DNA of 64,000 nt from Leucosporidium creatinivorum (GCA_001600635.1 BCKL01000045.1:16384-80383), one strand, 5' to 3'; shown: positions 9,519 to 21,533, counted from the stretch's first letter. Numbers and translations: made by a program. The notes: a model not told the origin generated them from the letters alone.

Positions 9519-11509
9519 ATGCTCTCCCAGCGCCTTCAAAACACCTCTTGCTCACTCTCCAAGTCCAACACACTACTTCGCTCCATCTCCACCTTTGCAC
9601 CCTCGCTCGCGCGCGCCATGCCGGAAAAGCAGAAGAAGGAGGGAACAATCGCCTCTGTATTCGCCTCTCTCTCGAACACTAGCGAGAGTGCTCTTCCCTC
9701 CCGCTTCCGCGACCTCAAGCGCGACATGGTCGGATCCGAGCTGCACGGCGACTCGATGCTCCGAGCCTGGCGTCAAGTGCTCAAGGACCTGCAGCCCGAA
9801 ATCAACAGCATCGTATCGAAGGGACCCGAGGTCATCCCGACTGTGCAGTACCCCGACGAGGCGACCGCGAGGAGGCCCCTCAGCGAGTGGATGAGCGCCG
9901 AAACCCTCGCCGAGATTCGTCGACGAGGAGTGGTGAGGATCAAGGGTGTCGTCTCCAAAGACCAAGCTCTCGAGTGGAAGGAAAGTGTCAAGAGCTACGT
10001 CAAGGCCAACCCCCAAGTTCGAGGTGAGTTCAGAGAACGCCGGAGCTCGAAGTTCGCAGGGTCGGCGCGAGCTGTCCTCGAGTCCTGGTCGGCGCCTGCT
10101 GCTCCGCTACACTGTGATCAGACGCTGATCGCGTACCTCAATAATCTACAGGCTTCCCGGAAGATGACAAGCAAGTGTTCGAGCTGTACTGGTCCAAAGC
10201 TCAAGTCGCCGCCCGAGGTAAGCTTTCGGCTCTCTGCCCTCCCTCTTCCCTACGCTGACCACCCCCTCCATTCACCCACAAAGCCCACCTCAATCTTCTA
10301 AATGTGCAACGTACCTTCCTCAACGGCCTCTTCCGAGCTCCCCACCTCGAGTCCATCGACCCCTCCTCGACCGAGCGCGCCATTTCCCTTTCCAACGTCG
10401 TCTCCTACGCCGATCGCCTTCGCATCCGTCATCCAGGAGACTCAAAGTTCGCTCTTGGACCCCACATTGACGGCGGAGGAGTGGAGCGCTGGTGAGTGGT
10501 CCGAGTCGCCGGTCTCGGAGATGGAAGCGCTAGCGGAGCTCGCTGACTCGGTTCCCTCCGTTCAACAGGGAGGATCCCGAGTTCCGCTCGTACTGGAGGT
10601 CAATCTTGGAGGGTACGTGCGACTGGCGAGAGCACGACGCTTGGTCATTCGGACGAGATGGACAGAAGCTCGTTGCCAAGGGCGACCTTTGCGAAGCGCC
10701 GGGAGGGGTGAGCCGACTTCGACATTGCTCCTCAACAGTCGAGCAGAAGCTGAACGAACCTGCTACAGTGCTCCGTATTCCGACCCTTCCAAGGATGGCT
10801 CTCGATGAGCGAGACGGGCCCGAACGAGGGCACTCTCCGAGTCCTCCCCCTCCTCAAGGAAGCGACCGCCTACATCGTTCTTCGCCCCTTCTTCCGTCCT
10901 CTTATCGCCGCCAGCCAACTCCCCGACGGCACCTACCCTCCCGAGTATCTCCACGCCGACAACTGGGTCGTAAGCCCTCTCTTTCCAATCGCCGCCCCAT
11001 CTTCGGCGCTCGCTGACCCTTCCGTCTAGCTCGACACCGACACCTCCTCCTTCCCCGGCTGTTCCCTTGGCCACTCGCTCGAGCTCTCCCCTCTCACCCA
11101 TCCCCATCTCTCCCTCCCCACGGCCATGACCTCCATCCCCCAAGTCTCGCCCGGCGACATGGTCCTTTGGCACGACTCGATCGTCCACGCCGTTGAAGCC
11201 CATCATCAGGGAAAGGGCGATAGCTCCGTCATGTACATCCCTGCCATCCCTTTGACGCAGAACAATTTCAACTATTTACTGCAGCAGAGGAAGGCTTTCC
11301 TCGCCGGCCGGGTGCCCTCGGACTTTCCTGGAGGCGAGGGGGAGGCGAGATTCGTAGGTCGGGCTACTGAGAAGGATGTGGGGAGTGTGGAGGCAAGGAG
11401 GGCGATGGGTTTGGAGGAGTTTGAGGTGAGGGAGGGGATGACGGAGGCGGAGAGAAAGTTGATTGAGGAGTGTAATGCGAGGTTGGCGGAGCTCGGGGCC
11501 GAGGCGTGA
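9519..11509 (+). CDS. DUF1479 (YbiU-like) protein, probable Fe(II)/2-oxoglutarate-type fold
   Basis: Six exons: 9519-10023, 10152-10217, 10284-10491, 10569-10707, 10769-10969 and 11030-11509. Key family blocks are SEWMSAETLAEIRRRGVVRI, HLNLLNVQRTFLNGLF, LGPHIDGGGVERW, CSVFRPFQGWLSMSETGPNE and SPGDMVLWHDSIVHAVEAHH. The His-x-Asp in GPHIDGG with the distal His near HAVEAHH resembles the metal triad of cupin-fold dioxygenases; that role is inference, as DUF1479 enzymes are poorly characterised. The first 34 residues (MLSQRLQNTSCSLSKSNTLL onward) are rich in Ser, Arg and Leu and lack acidic residues, like a mitochondrial presequence. If translation starts at the internal ATG at 9618 (MPEKQKKEG), the presequence is lost. 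The C-terminus is acidic and helical. It is head-to-tail with the dehydrogenase, 250 bp downstream. Confidence 0.85.
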
Positions 11510-11959
11510 GCTGGGCTTCGGCGCTGAAGCTTAGTAGATAGCATCTCGTTTGTACCTTATCTGTGTACCTTCTCAACTTTGTCATCTAGGTCAGTGGAAA
11601 ATGGAAGGCGAAGCTGCAGCGATCCAGCGCCGGCGAAATGGCTCAGGAGACAGCGCCGAACTCGCCCTCTCCTCGCTTCTTCCCTCCTCTCATCTCACCG
11701 CGGACTCCGAGAAGGATCAAAAAGAAAGCAAGATTGCACAGCGTAGCGTATCGAGAGAACTGAACTCAAAGGGGGAAGACGAGAGAAGCGAGTCGGGGGT
11801 GTAGAGGAGAACGAGAGGCGAGGGGCGGGTTTTAGGGGAGGGGAGGGGGAGGGGGAACGAGTCGAGGCAAGGGGAGACGAAACGAGGTCGATATAAACGG
11901 AGAGAAAGGAAGGGGAGTTACTGATGGGGTTATGAGAGCCGGAAGCGGAGGAAGGGATT
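11510..11959. other. Intergenic between convergent genes
   Basis: The 3' ends of the DUF1479 gene and the VAP gene face each other here. The sequence is purine-rich (GGGGA runs at 11790-11900). No gene is seen. Confidence 0.5.
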
Positions 11960-13643
11960 TTAGAAGAGGGCCCTGTTCGCGGTCGAGTGTGCGTCAGCTA
12001 TCGTAGCTCGCTAGCGCAGGAGAACGAGGGAGAAGAATAACCCACCAAGTCACCACAAACACGGCCACCGCGATTCCAACAACAATCTGTACCGGCACCC
12101 CATCGCTTCCCTTCTCCATAACCACCGCCTGCGCCGTCCCCGGCACCGCTCCTCCACTGCTAACCGGCGTCTTCTCACTCACACCACGACTCCTCAGTCC
12201 CGCGGCGGTCGATTCCGAGGCAGCGAGCTGCTTGCGAAGCGAGGCGATCTCCAACCGAGCGGCGGCGAGTTCGGTGCGGAGGGAAGAGTCGTCGGTGGGG
12301 AACTCCTTGCTGACCGCCGCGGAGGCGGAGGGAGGGACCTCAGCACCACTCTTCTCTGCCACTGCGCTGGCTACTCCAGTGAGCCCAACCGCCGCGGCAG
12401 CTCCAGCGATCGCTCCTCCCGCCGCGACGGCAGCTTGAGAAAGGCCGGATTGGGCTTGGTCGAGGAGAGGGGAGGTGGAGGAGTGGGCTGGGGAGGGGGA
12501 GTCGGGCGCTTTGTCTGCGCCGGCGGAGGGGGAAGAAGAGGAAGGAGGAGTGCCGAGGGTCGAAGCGAAGGATTGGTCGGCGAGGTTGGAGACGGAGTTA
12601 CCATTGGTGGGAGTGCCGGAGGAGGAGGTGGAACGGACGGTGTTGAAGTTGGAGGAGGGGGTGGACTGTAGTGTCGTAGAGCAGAGAGGAGAGTCAGCGA
12701 TCCCGCTCGACTAGCGAGCGAGGAGCTCCACACGGCGCGTCTCAGAGGCTTTAGCAGAGAGCAACAGGCAACTCACCTCCTCTTCGTGAATCGTTCCATT
12801 GGCTCCATTGGTTCCATCCTCGGCAGCAGGCAAGTACGCGCACCGGATCTTCTGCTCGTGAATCAACGACGGCTTGTCGGACGAGGCTTTATCCTCCTTC
12901 TCCACGGCGGCCCACTATTCGCGCGTCCACCATCATCAGCGTCTGCAGGTAGCGAGAGGAGGAAGGAATGAGACGAGAGACGAACCAGCTCGGCCAAGGA
13001 GGACGACTCGCGGTCCAGGGTCACGACGACGGATTGGACGAGGAACTTGTCGCGGCATTTAGCGCCGGGGGCGGGGTCCTCCTTCATCGGTTGGAGGAGC
13101 ACTGTAGTATGGTAGCATTGGCGGAAAGGTGGAGACGAGAGGGAGAGGGCCCGGGCGAGAGCGATATCGGTCAGCATTGGAAATGACGAAAGGTGCTTGG
13201 GTGGAGGAGGCTTCGGAGGGAGAACGGGACAGGGATCCGATGTGCTACATGCAGTAGAGCTAATCCAGCTTCCTCCCGTCACCTCTGTGCAGCTGTACAT
13301 GGCCCTCCGCTTCAAGAGCGCTGGCAGCGCGTCGCCTGTCCTCCCACTTGTTCTGTAAGTGAGCAAAGACTGACCCTGCACCTCGACCGTCTCTCCCGGT
13401 TCGATCCTCCCCGAATTAGGCCTGACGCAGTACTGTTTCGGCGCAGTTGTCTTGACCTTGTAGACGATGGGTTGCGAGTTGTGGTTGGAGACGCTCAGCG
13501 TTCGCTTGACCAGCTGGGTGAGAGGGCCTGTTCGAGATGTATAGAAAGGGGTTAGCTGGGCTACAAGGGTACAGAGTAAGAGAGAGAGCGGTGAACGTAC
13601 GCTGGAAGGCGAGCTGAGAGGAAGGGGAGAGGGTAACGCTCAT
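11960..13643 (-). CDS. SCS2: VAP / Scs2-type ER membrane contact protein (MSP domain)
   Basis: A tail-anchored ER protein that binds FFAT-motif partners at membrane contact sites and regulates lipid metabolism. The N-terminal MSP domain is spread over short exons: MSVTLSPSSQLAFQ, then PLTQLVKRTLSVSNHNSQ, YCVRPNSGRIEPGETVEVQ, VLLQPMKEDPAPGAKCRDKF and LVQSVVVTLD. The block KQYCVRPNSGRIEPGE is the family's FFAT-binding loop region. A Pro/Ser-rich linker follows, then a coiled coil (SSLRTELAAARLEIASLRKQ) and one C-terminal membrane helix (VQIVVGIAVAVFVVTW). A final GTGGGT...GCTGAC...AACAG intron leaves a 13-nt last exon (11972-11960), so the protein ends VVTWALF-stop. Without that splice it would end at 11994 with a longer hydrophilic tail. 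Upstream exons are well supported. Confidence 0.85.
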
Positions 13644-14291
13644 AGTGACTGAGCGAGGGCTGGCGCTGAGAGTGACGGCGGGGCTGAGTAGGGTACAGTG
13701 AGAGGAAGCTGTAGAACGGTAGGGCTAGCTGGCTGAGAGACGAGACGAGACGAGCGAGGATGAGGTAGGAGCGAAAGAGACTTGGGAAGCTCAGCCTCTC
13801 GACTTGGCCCCGTCAGAGCGAGAGCGAGACACCCGGCTTCCTGTAGGGGACCAGAGCGGTCTCTCGGAGTGCTACAAGACTGTAGCCGATCAAAGCTAGA
13901 TTACTACAGTCGATTCTAATTATCGCCGAGCCTCTTCTATCGAGCTACAGCTCGTTCTCAACTGATTTCTTGGCCGCTTCTGCAACACACTGAGGTCTCT
14001 TGAAGCTTCTACTCGCTTCGCTTCCAGCATGCTCAATCGACTGCTCTGCAACTTTGCTCACTTACGGCTAGCCCGCAGCTCTCGGACTGACCTGTTCTCG
14101 GCGCTCGGCGAAGGCTTGACCCCTTCTTTCTGCTTCTCTCTGGAGGCCGCGGCTCGCAGATTACGCCGTAGCAGGTTCTAAGTACTCTGCTACACCAATC
14201 ACTCCTCCCCCTCACTCATTCACCACTTCGGCCCACAGAGCGGTGCAGGGCCGCCCCTTGCTTTCCTGCTTCTTCGTCCTGCTCGCCTGTG
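13644..14291. other. Intergenic, divergent promoter region
   Basis: This separates the VAP gene (minus) from the zinc-cluster regulator (plus). Short purine and pyrimidine tracts are present. I see no gene or clear repeat. Confidence 0.5.
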
Positions 14292-16908
14292 ATGCCACCA
14301 GATCAACCTCCAAAGCACAAGAAGCTGCCCGCATGCGATAGATGCAAAGTAGGTCCTGCTGCTCTGCTCCCAGGCGATCCTGTAGCTGACGCGGCGATTC
14401 CTGTTGCTCGCCTATAGGCGAAACGCGTCGTTTGCTATCCTCAGCTGCTGGGAGGGAGCTGTCCGCGATGTGTGGAGGGTGGGATTGAGTGAGTCTCTGC
14501 TCTTGCTGCTGGTGCTGTAGGGCAAGCCCGAGCCGAGGCAATGAAAGGCGAGGGCGACGGGCGCTGGCGACTTATCGGACTCGCCGAGCTGTCATGAAGC
14601 AGACAAAAGCAATCGCTGACCAGCTCTCAAACATCTGCTGAACAGATGTACCACCACGCCCGTCACTCGACGACCGCGCGGCTCTGTCCCGCTCGAAGAG
14701 AAGCAACCTCGCCGACAGCAGAAACGCTCCCCTTCGGTTCACTTGCAGAACAACCCTTCAGGCAGCAATACACCACTAGGTTCATCTCCCTTGGATGTGG
14801 CCACCTCGGCTGCTGCACACGCTACTGCCGTAGCTCCAATGCAGGACCTCTCGCCCGACCTCGTTCAGCACCTCCTCGACGGTTCGTCCAGCTCTGCCGC
14901 TGGCTCGTTCGCTGAGAGCTAACAGCCTCAACACACAGTCTTCGACCACCTCCCCCTGCGAGCGCACCCCGGCCTGCCTCTCTCCTCCCTCCGCTCCTCG
15001 CTCCACTCCCTTAATTATCGGACCTCGCTCCTCCCTCTCCCCTCCCGAGCTTTCGCCTACGCAATATGCGCCTGCTCCGCTTTGATCGCTATGCATCCTT
15101 CGATCCTCGGACCGGGCTACCTCCCGAGTTGGGAGGAGCTAGACCGAGGCGTCGTCGATTGGAGAGAGTTCGGTCGACGGAGGGAAGGAGCTTGCAGGGC
15201 TTTGAGGGAGGAGGCGTTTAGGTTGGCGAGGGAGGCGGATGTAGTCGCCGAGTGGACGGATGCGACGAATGCGGCTTGCTGCTTTTTATTAGACTACCTC
15301 GATAACGGTGAGTCAATCCTCACCGCGCCGACAGTCATCGCCGAAGCTTACTCTCCCGCGTTACAGGTCGACCCTGCACCGGCAAGATCTCGAGACCTTA
15401 TGCTGTTGCACTTCTGGCTCATGCTCGAACGCTGGCAGAGGTGTCGGAAGAGCCCTCTTTCGCTCACGGCATGGGCTGGTCCGCTTTCTTGGTGAGTTCG
15501 GCTCGCGGCGTTCTCCAAACACACTCCAACTCCCCTCTGCCCACCCAAAAGGCTACACAAGCTCTCAACTCCATCTCCCTCGGCTTGCCTATCATCTTGT
15601 TCGTCCCGGCTCTCGTTCTCCTCCACCGCCGAGCTCAGGCTGACCTTCCTCGCTCGTTCAGCACCCCGGGCGACCAACGCACACTCTACGGCGCCAATCT
15701 CCTCACTCTCGACCAGATGACGATTAAGCTGAGGGATGCAAGCACGACACATGATCTGCAGGTCGTGCTGCAGTGTGTGAGGCCTTGTGAGTCGTTTCGT
15801 TGATCTCTCGGCGCTCGGCGCTTTGAATTGACATCGCCTCGTGAGGTCTCGCAGACACCTCGCAGGTCATCGACCTAGCACGCCAAATTGACGAGAACGT
15901 GACTGGTGGTGTGTTCTCTCTCTCTCTCTCTCCCTCTCGTGCGAGCCCCGAAAGGCTTCGGCTGACCCTCGTCCCACGAACAGCCTACCCTCGCCGTCGG
16001 CCCCTCTCCTCCCAACACCTCCTCAGCACCCTCACCTCCCTCAAATCCCTCGACGTAGTCCACTCCCTCCTCCTTGAACGGCTCTCCATCCTCCACCCTA
16101 CGCCTACCCCGTTCCTCTTTCCCTCCCCGTCTCGCCCATCAAGCCGAGGTCCAGGAGATCCCCTCTTCCTCCAATCCGTCATGCAGGCGGTCAAACTCGT
16201 CACCAGCACATGCTACACGACTCTCGTGCTCGCCCTATACCAAGAAGTGCAGCGGCGCGCTCTCGACGACGGAGAAGGAGTCGGGCTCGGGGCGGAGAAG
16301 GAGAGGCAAAGGCTGAGTGGGTTGAGGAGAGAGGTGCAGGCGTTGGCGAGGGACGCGGCGAGGGAGTTTGCAGAGGGGTGTGGGGATTGGCCCGGGTGGG
16401 GTTATGGGATGTACTTTTGTGATGGTGGGGGGAGTGGGAGGAGGTTGGAGGGGTGGGCGCGGGTTTTGCTGCTGGAGGGTGAGGAGGGCGAGGGGGAGGG
16501 AGGGGAGAAGGAGGGAGAGACGAGAAGGGCGCTGAGCACGTGAGTCGAGGTTGTGGCTCTGATTCGAGGGGGACGAGCGCTGGAACCGAGGAGCTGACGC
16601 CCAACCCGAGCAGCATCCTCAACGTGCTCAAGCTCTCGCAATTCTCCTGCAATGACCCTTCCATCGACTCCGCCATCGTATCCATTGGGTCTCATCTCCA
16701 AGACCTTCCAGCACCACACGGCCACCTCCTCAACGCCGGCGCGCCTGCACCTTATCTCGAACCCCCAGGCCACTCCCTCGGCCTCCACGATCCTCAACTG
16801 AATCTCATGCTGACAGAGGATATCAATCTTGGTGGATGGTCCCCCATGTCGTCTCTTGGCGGTGTGAGCTTGCCTACGGTGGAAGGAGGGCAGCCTTGGG
16901 GATATTAG
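14292..16908 (+). CDS. Zn2Cys6 (GAL4-type) transcription factor
   Basis: A nuclear DNA-binding regulator. The binuclear zinc cluster lies at the N-terminus and is split over the first three exons (14292-14348, 14418-14488, 14646-14881). The pieces are LPACDRCKAKRVVCYPQ, SCPRCVEGGIE and CTTTP, giving all six cysteines in the expected order. A basic linker follows (VTRRPRGSVPLEEKQPRRQQ). After a Ser-rich stretch the central region resembles the fungal regulator middle homology region: LPLRAHPGLPLSSLRSSLHS, FAYAICACSALIAMHPSILG and REEAFRLAREADV. About nine exons continue in frame to VEGGQPWGY-stop. The exon starting 15367 fits only in the frame GRPCTGKISRPY. The late region (EGEEGEGEGGEKEGE) is acidic and of low complexity. 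Target genes are unknown; neighbours give no clear hint. Confidence 0.8.
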
Positions 16909-17306
16909 AGCGGCTCGGCGATGGAGTGAGGGGTCCGGTCGAGAGGAGTCGGATTTTGCTCGGCTTTTGAAGCGTGGTAGATAAGCTCGCTATGTCTGTA
17001 TGAATGTACCATTGAGCATGCTTTCGACTGGATAGAAGTGAAAGGCCTGGGTCCCGCTGAGCAAACCCGGCTGTAAATGAGCTGGCTTCGAGGCCTTTTG
17101 TGTAAGGGAGGGTGAGGATGCGGCTCGCTGCTCTGCTTCTCCCAACACCTTGCTCCTCTTAATCGTTACCTCGCCTACCGACTTAATCGACTCGACTGTA
17201 CCTTGATAGTCCCCTCCAAGGACTCGTCTCGCTCTTCCTCTCAGCTCTCCCCGCCTCTCTCTCTCTCCCCTTCTCTTTCGCGCGCTCAGCTTGCTCGTTA
17301 GCAGCC
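16909..17306. other. Intergenic
   Basis: It holds the 3' end of the transcription-factor gene and the PP2C promoter. A CT-rich leader lies just before the PP2C start (17210-17280). Nothing else is recognised. Confidence 0.5.
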
Positions 17307-19394
17307 ATGGGACAAACCCTCTCGGAACCCGTCTGCGAGAAGCATACAGCTTTCGCAGAGGATGATCGGTAGGTCCTCCTCCTCTCTGCTAGGCTACAGC
17401 TCTTCAGCAGCAGCAGCGAGGCAGATTGCGCCCACCCGCAACGCACGAGACTGACCTTAGGCTTCTCCTCTTCTCTTCCGACGTATAGACTCGCATGGGG
17501 TGTATCAGAGATGCAAGGATGGCGTTTGAGTGAGTCTCTCCCCTTCTTCCTGCTGTCCTACAGCTCCTCCGTCTCCTCAAACGGCGGGGACAGCGACAGC
17601 ACCTGCCACCGCAAAGCTGACGCGTTATCGCCCTTTGCCTTGCCTTTGCAGCCATGGAGGATGCTCACGCTCATGAGCTCTCGTTGGGAGAGGAAATCAA
17701 CGGAAAGAAGACTTCCTTCTTTGCCGTCTACGATGGTCATGGAGGTAGGTCGGCTCAAGGCTTGAAAGGGAGGGAGGAGCAGTCGGGCTTCATGCTGGGC
17801 CTGCTCCGCTTTCCGTACATCTCGCTCAGCATGCTCACAACCCTCCCTCTACGCGTATAGGATCCACCGTCGCCCGCTTCGCAGGAGATACCGTCCACTC
17901 GCGACTCGCCGCCAACGACGCTTTCAAGAGGCGTGATTTCGAGGCGGCGCTCAAGCGCGCCTTCTTGGAGACGGATGAGGATCTTCGTGCCAGTGCGTTT
18001 CAGGTTCTACTGCTGCGTGGATCGGGTCCGGCGGAGGCGCGGGCAGGGAGGAGGATGAGCAAGCGAGGAGGGATCGCCGATGCGTTGCTGAAGGGAGGGA
18101 GCAGAGCAGGGAGCAGAGGGAGGGAGATGACACAGCAGGAAGAGTAGGACTGACTCTGTTCGACTTCACGCAGACCCCGACTTCCGTGGCGACCCTTCGG
18201 GATGTACCGCCGTCTCGGCCATCTTCACCGAAGACCTCAAGATCATCTGCGTGCGTTCGACGCTCTCCCTGTACTGCCTGCGGCTTCACACACGCTGATC
18301 CCGCTCGTCCGTCTCATACAGGCCAACGCTGGAGATTCTCGAGCCGTCATGTCCCTCGGAGGAGAGGCCAAGCCACTGTCGTTCGACCACAAGCCTACCA
18401 ATAAGAGCGAGACGAGCCGCATCGTCGCCGCTGGTGGATTCGTCGAGTTTGGTCGTGTCAACGGTGGGTCTCCCATCGCCTTCTCGACTTTTCGCCGAAT
18501 CGACTTCGGTCGAGGGTCGAGCGAGACCGAGCTCTTCGCTGACCTCCTGCGCTTGCACACAGGCAACCTCGCACTATCGCGCGCCCTCGGAGACTTTGAG
18601 TTCAAGCAGAGCACAACCCTCGAGCCCGAGCACCAGATCGTCACCGCCGACCCCGACATCACCATCCACGAGCACACGAGCGAGGATGAGTTCCTTGTCA
18701 TCGCTTGCGATGGTGCGTTGCGATTTCGCTGGCTACTGAGATGTATAGAGTAGGATTGCAGCTGACTCTCGTTCTACTCGCTACCCCTCGCCGCTTTCGC
18801 CACCATTCAGGAATCTGGGACGTCCTCACCTCGCAACAAGTCATCGACTTCGTGCGCCGCTCCATCGCCCTCGGCAAGCCCCTGCACACCATCTCGGAAG
18901 ACCTGATGGACCGCTGCCTCGCTCCCGATTCCGATTGGGGAGGAGTAGGATGCGACAACATGACGGCCATGATTATCGCCATCAAGGATCAGAGGACCAC
19001 CGCAGAGTGGTACGAGTGGGTCAAGGGGCGTGTAGAGGGTGGTGTGGGGTACAACACCCCGACGGAGATGGTCGACCCGTTTAGCCAGGGACAGGGACCT
19101 AGGGGCGCGCTCTCGGCGCCGGGTGGAGGAAGGGGCGCGGGAGGACCACCAGGGAGCCTTTCGATGGCGCTCGGTGGTGGAGGGGAGGAAGAGGAGGATG
19201 ACCAGGATGATGATGGCGAGGAGTTGGACCTGCCGGCGATTCAGAAGGCGTTGCAGGCGAGGATGGCCGAGCTGGCCAGGGAGGAGGGGATCGAGGAGGG
19301 TAGTGCGGTCGGCGTCTTGGCTGAGGGGAGTAAAGAGGGTGCGGAGGAGGCGGGCAAGCTGAAGACGAGTATGAGCCCGCCGACGACTATCTAG
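17307..19394 (+). CDS. PP2C-type protein phosphatase (Ptc2/Ptc3-like)
   Basis: An Mg/Mn-dependent Ser/Thr phosphatase. The start [13 protein letters not shown] is characteristic of the fungal Ptc2/Ptc3 group and carries Gly2 for possible N-myristoylation. Ordered PP2C motifs are [31 protein letters not shown] (metal-binding Asp and Gly), [67 protein letters not shown] and [12 protein letters not shown]. All key metal ligands are present. About nine exons join in frame. The C-terminal extension is Gly-rich, then acidic ([15 protein letters not shown]), and ends [10 protein letters not shown]-stop. Family members act on stress MAP kinase and DNA-damage signalling; the role here is inferred only from family. 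Confidence 0.92.
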
Positions 19395-19967
19395 TCGGTT
19401 CGGTCGCTCGGTCTTCTCGGTTCCCTCTCCGTTCTCGCTTCCCTTCTGTGTACCCCCTCCTCGTCCCTCCCGTTCTGTTTGACGATACCCCCCTTCAACT
19501 ACCCTTCCTGCCTCTCCCATCCCTCGACCTCTCATCCACGCCCCCTTTCATCCTCCGAGCCATCCCTCGCCCGACTTCATCCCTCCTACTACCCCTCAAC
19601 TACGTCGAGCCAGAGCAGAATGTACAACACACTTATGGTGAACATTTGCGCGCTTGAGAACGGAGAGACAGCGAAGAAGAGGACGCGAGCTGACTTCTTG
19701 GGCTTGGCTCGGCGATGACTGCTCGGCCTTCTTCTCGTCGTCTTCTCGCGACGCAATAACGAAAGGGATGCTACCCTGCTTCTTATCAAATAACTCTTCC
19801 CTCTGACTAATGCAGAAGAAGGGGCGAGCATCGCGGTTCATCGCCTCGTCCTGGTACGCTGGGAGTTCGGCGACGGGAGTCAAGACTCGCCCTCCTCGGA
19901 CTTTGTGCAGCGAACTGATTTCTGGACTCTGCTCTTTCACTCCGCTTCCCTGGCGACTCTCTCCTCG
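19395..19967. other. Intergenic / promoter of paralogue C
   Basis: It contains the 3' end of PP2C, a pyrimidine-rich stretch (19420-19610) and the conserved upstream block of paralogue C. No other gene is seen. Confidence 0.5.
19836..19856 (+). promoter_or_regulatory. Conserved upstream block of paralogue C
   Basis: CGGTTCATCGCCTCGTCCTG lies about 112-132 bp before the start. It matches the blocks before paralogues A and D at the core TTCATCGCCTCG. Confidence 0.5.
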
Positions 19968-20855
19968 ATGGCTCCCTCGCCGTCTCTGGCAAACCTCGAG
20001 AACAACCGAAAGATTCTCAAGGCCGTGCTGACCATCCTCGACGACCTGTGGCTCTCCAATCCTCCCGATATCGAGAATATCGTCGTCCCCGCTAGTAAAC
20101 CACCCAGCAGATGCTACAGGGAGACGGACTCCCACGCCCTGGCTGCTGGGATTAAGGAGAGCATTCTCGCCTTGCTGAGTGCTCACCCGGCCGAAGTCGG
20201 TGCAGAGTGGGTTGCACAGCATCCGGATGAGGTCAAGAAGGAGTTGAAGCGCTACGAAAATGTGCACTTGAAGGGGTGCCCACTCTCTCGAGTGAGTCCT
20301 TGGCGCGAGGGATGAGGAGTCGGCCGAAGCTCGGCGCTGACAAGACTCTACACAGCTCTACGACGCCAACCGCTTCGAGCTCGCGGCACGCTTCACGAAC
20401 ATACCCAAAGGTCAGGTGCTCTCAGCGCTGGAGATCACGCGTACGATCTATCGAGCCTTGCACGGCGATGTGAGTCGAGGCTGAGTCGAGCTTCCCCGTA
20501 GAGGCTGAAGCAAGAGATTGGCGACACCTCAGACCCTGACCTTTGACATTACCACCACTACAAGATACTTCACGCTCGGACTCCAAACGGACATGCTAGG
20601 AAGCGCACTCACCGTGTGGCTCCTCTTGAGCCAGCGCACGCGGGACAGGCCGAAGGGACTCGCTCGAGTCATGAGCAGGTTTGGTTGCTCCTAGGTTGTT
20701 CAGTACGCCGATAAGAGCTAAAGCTTTGATCTCCTCTGCAGACGCACAGCCTCGGCACTCGTCACACCTCAGCCCGCTCGCAACAGCAGTTGGCGCTCGA
20801 CCGAGCCGAGCAGGCGGGAGGGGTCTTTTGGCCGAGGGCGAAGGGTGACGAGTAG
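19968..20855 (+). CDS. Unknown four-exon family, paralogue C
   Basis: Probably an intact member of the family, about 221 residues. Exons are 19968-20291, 20356-20469, 20565-20678 and 20742-20855; all junctions are phase 0. Exon 1 is helical and amphipathic (NLENNRKILKAVLTILDDLW, then EVKKELKRYENVHLKG). Exon 2 is LYDANRFELAARFTNIP followed by LSALEITRTIYRALHGD. Exon 3 is basic (GHARKRTHRVAPLEP). Exon 4 ends QQQLALDRAEQAGGVFWP with a charged tail, KGDE-stop. No signal peptide, membrane segment or known domain is recognised. The highly conserved C-terminal exon suggests a binding motif. It is in tandem with D, 678 bp downstream. Function unknown. Confidence 0.75.
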
Positions 20856-21533
20856 ACGTTGAGGTTGGGCTTGCAGCCGTGCTAGGTGGTGTTTTGCCAT
20901 GCAAGCCACATGCCTTTAAGCCAACCTTGCCGGCTAGGAAGAGAGTGAGAACAGCTCAGCACTCTTTCCGCCGACTCGCCGAGTCCAAGCGCCGAGCGCC
21001 GATCTCGCACTGCCCGCTGCTTGAGCTACAAGGATAGGCTTTCTCATAAGAGTGCTTTACCGGTTTCTTGTCCTCCCATCCAATGTTGAGGCCAAGAAAT
21101 CGAGGCTGAGAGAGGCGAAGAGCGAGCTCGATCTCGGTCGTGTCGTTAGGGCAAAGGGGTTTGCTGTGAAGAGAAGTGAAGGGGGTCATTTCACAGCATC
21201 TATGTGTAAAGATGAAATGAAGAGCCTACGCTGTCCCGCTGAACACCCAAGGTGCGGAAGTAGCCGCTCAAGAGCGTTCGCCGAGCACCGCTGATATCTT
21301 GCTTTCGCACCTTGCGGCCTGCGGCCGCCGGTGCTCACGATGACACTCTGGTTTGCTCTCTTTCTCCACACTTTCAGTTCTTCTCTCTCTGTGCGAGACA
21401 GCAGAGCACCGCGTTTCATCGCCTCGGTCTGGCTTCCTCGGAGTTGGGCGATCGAAATCCAAACCCCTCTCCTCGCCCCCTTTCCTGCGCCGTCTTCCCT
21501 TGCTCTCTCCGTCTCTTGCGACCCTCTCTCGCG
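20856..21533. other. Intergenic / promoter of paralogue D
   Basis: This lies between paralogues C and D. The conserved upstream block of D sits at 21412-21437. No further gene is supported. Confidence 0.5.
21412..21437 (+). promoter_or_regulatory. Conserved upstream block of paralogue D
   Basis: CGTTTCATCGCCTCGGTCTG plus GCTTCC is identical to the block before paralogue A over about 25 bp. It lies about 97-122 bp before the D start codon. Confidence 0.55.

Noticed and set aside
19596-20267. Minus-strand open frames opposite paralogue C
   Set aside because: They mirror the conserved coding strand, have no splice structure of their own, and are explained as shadows of GC-rich codon use.
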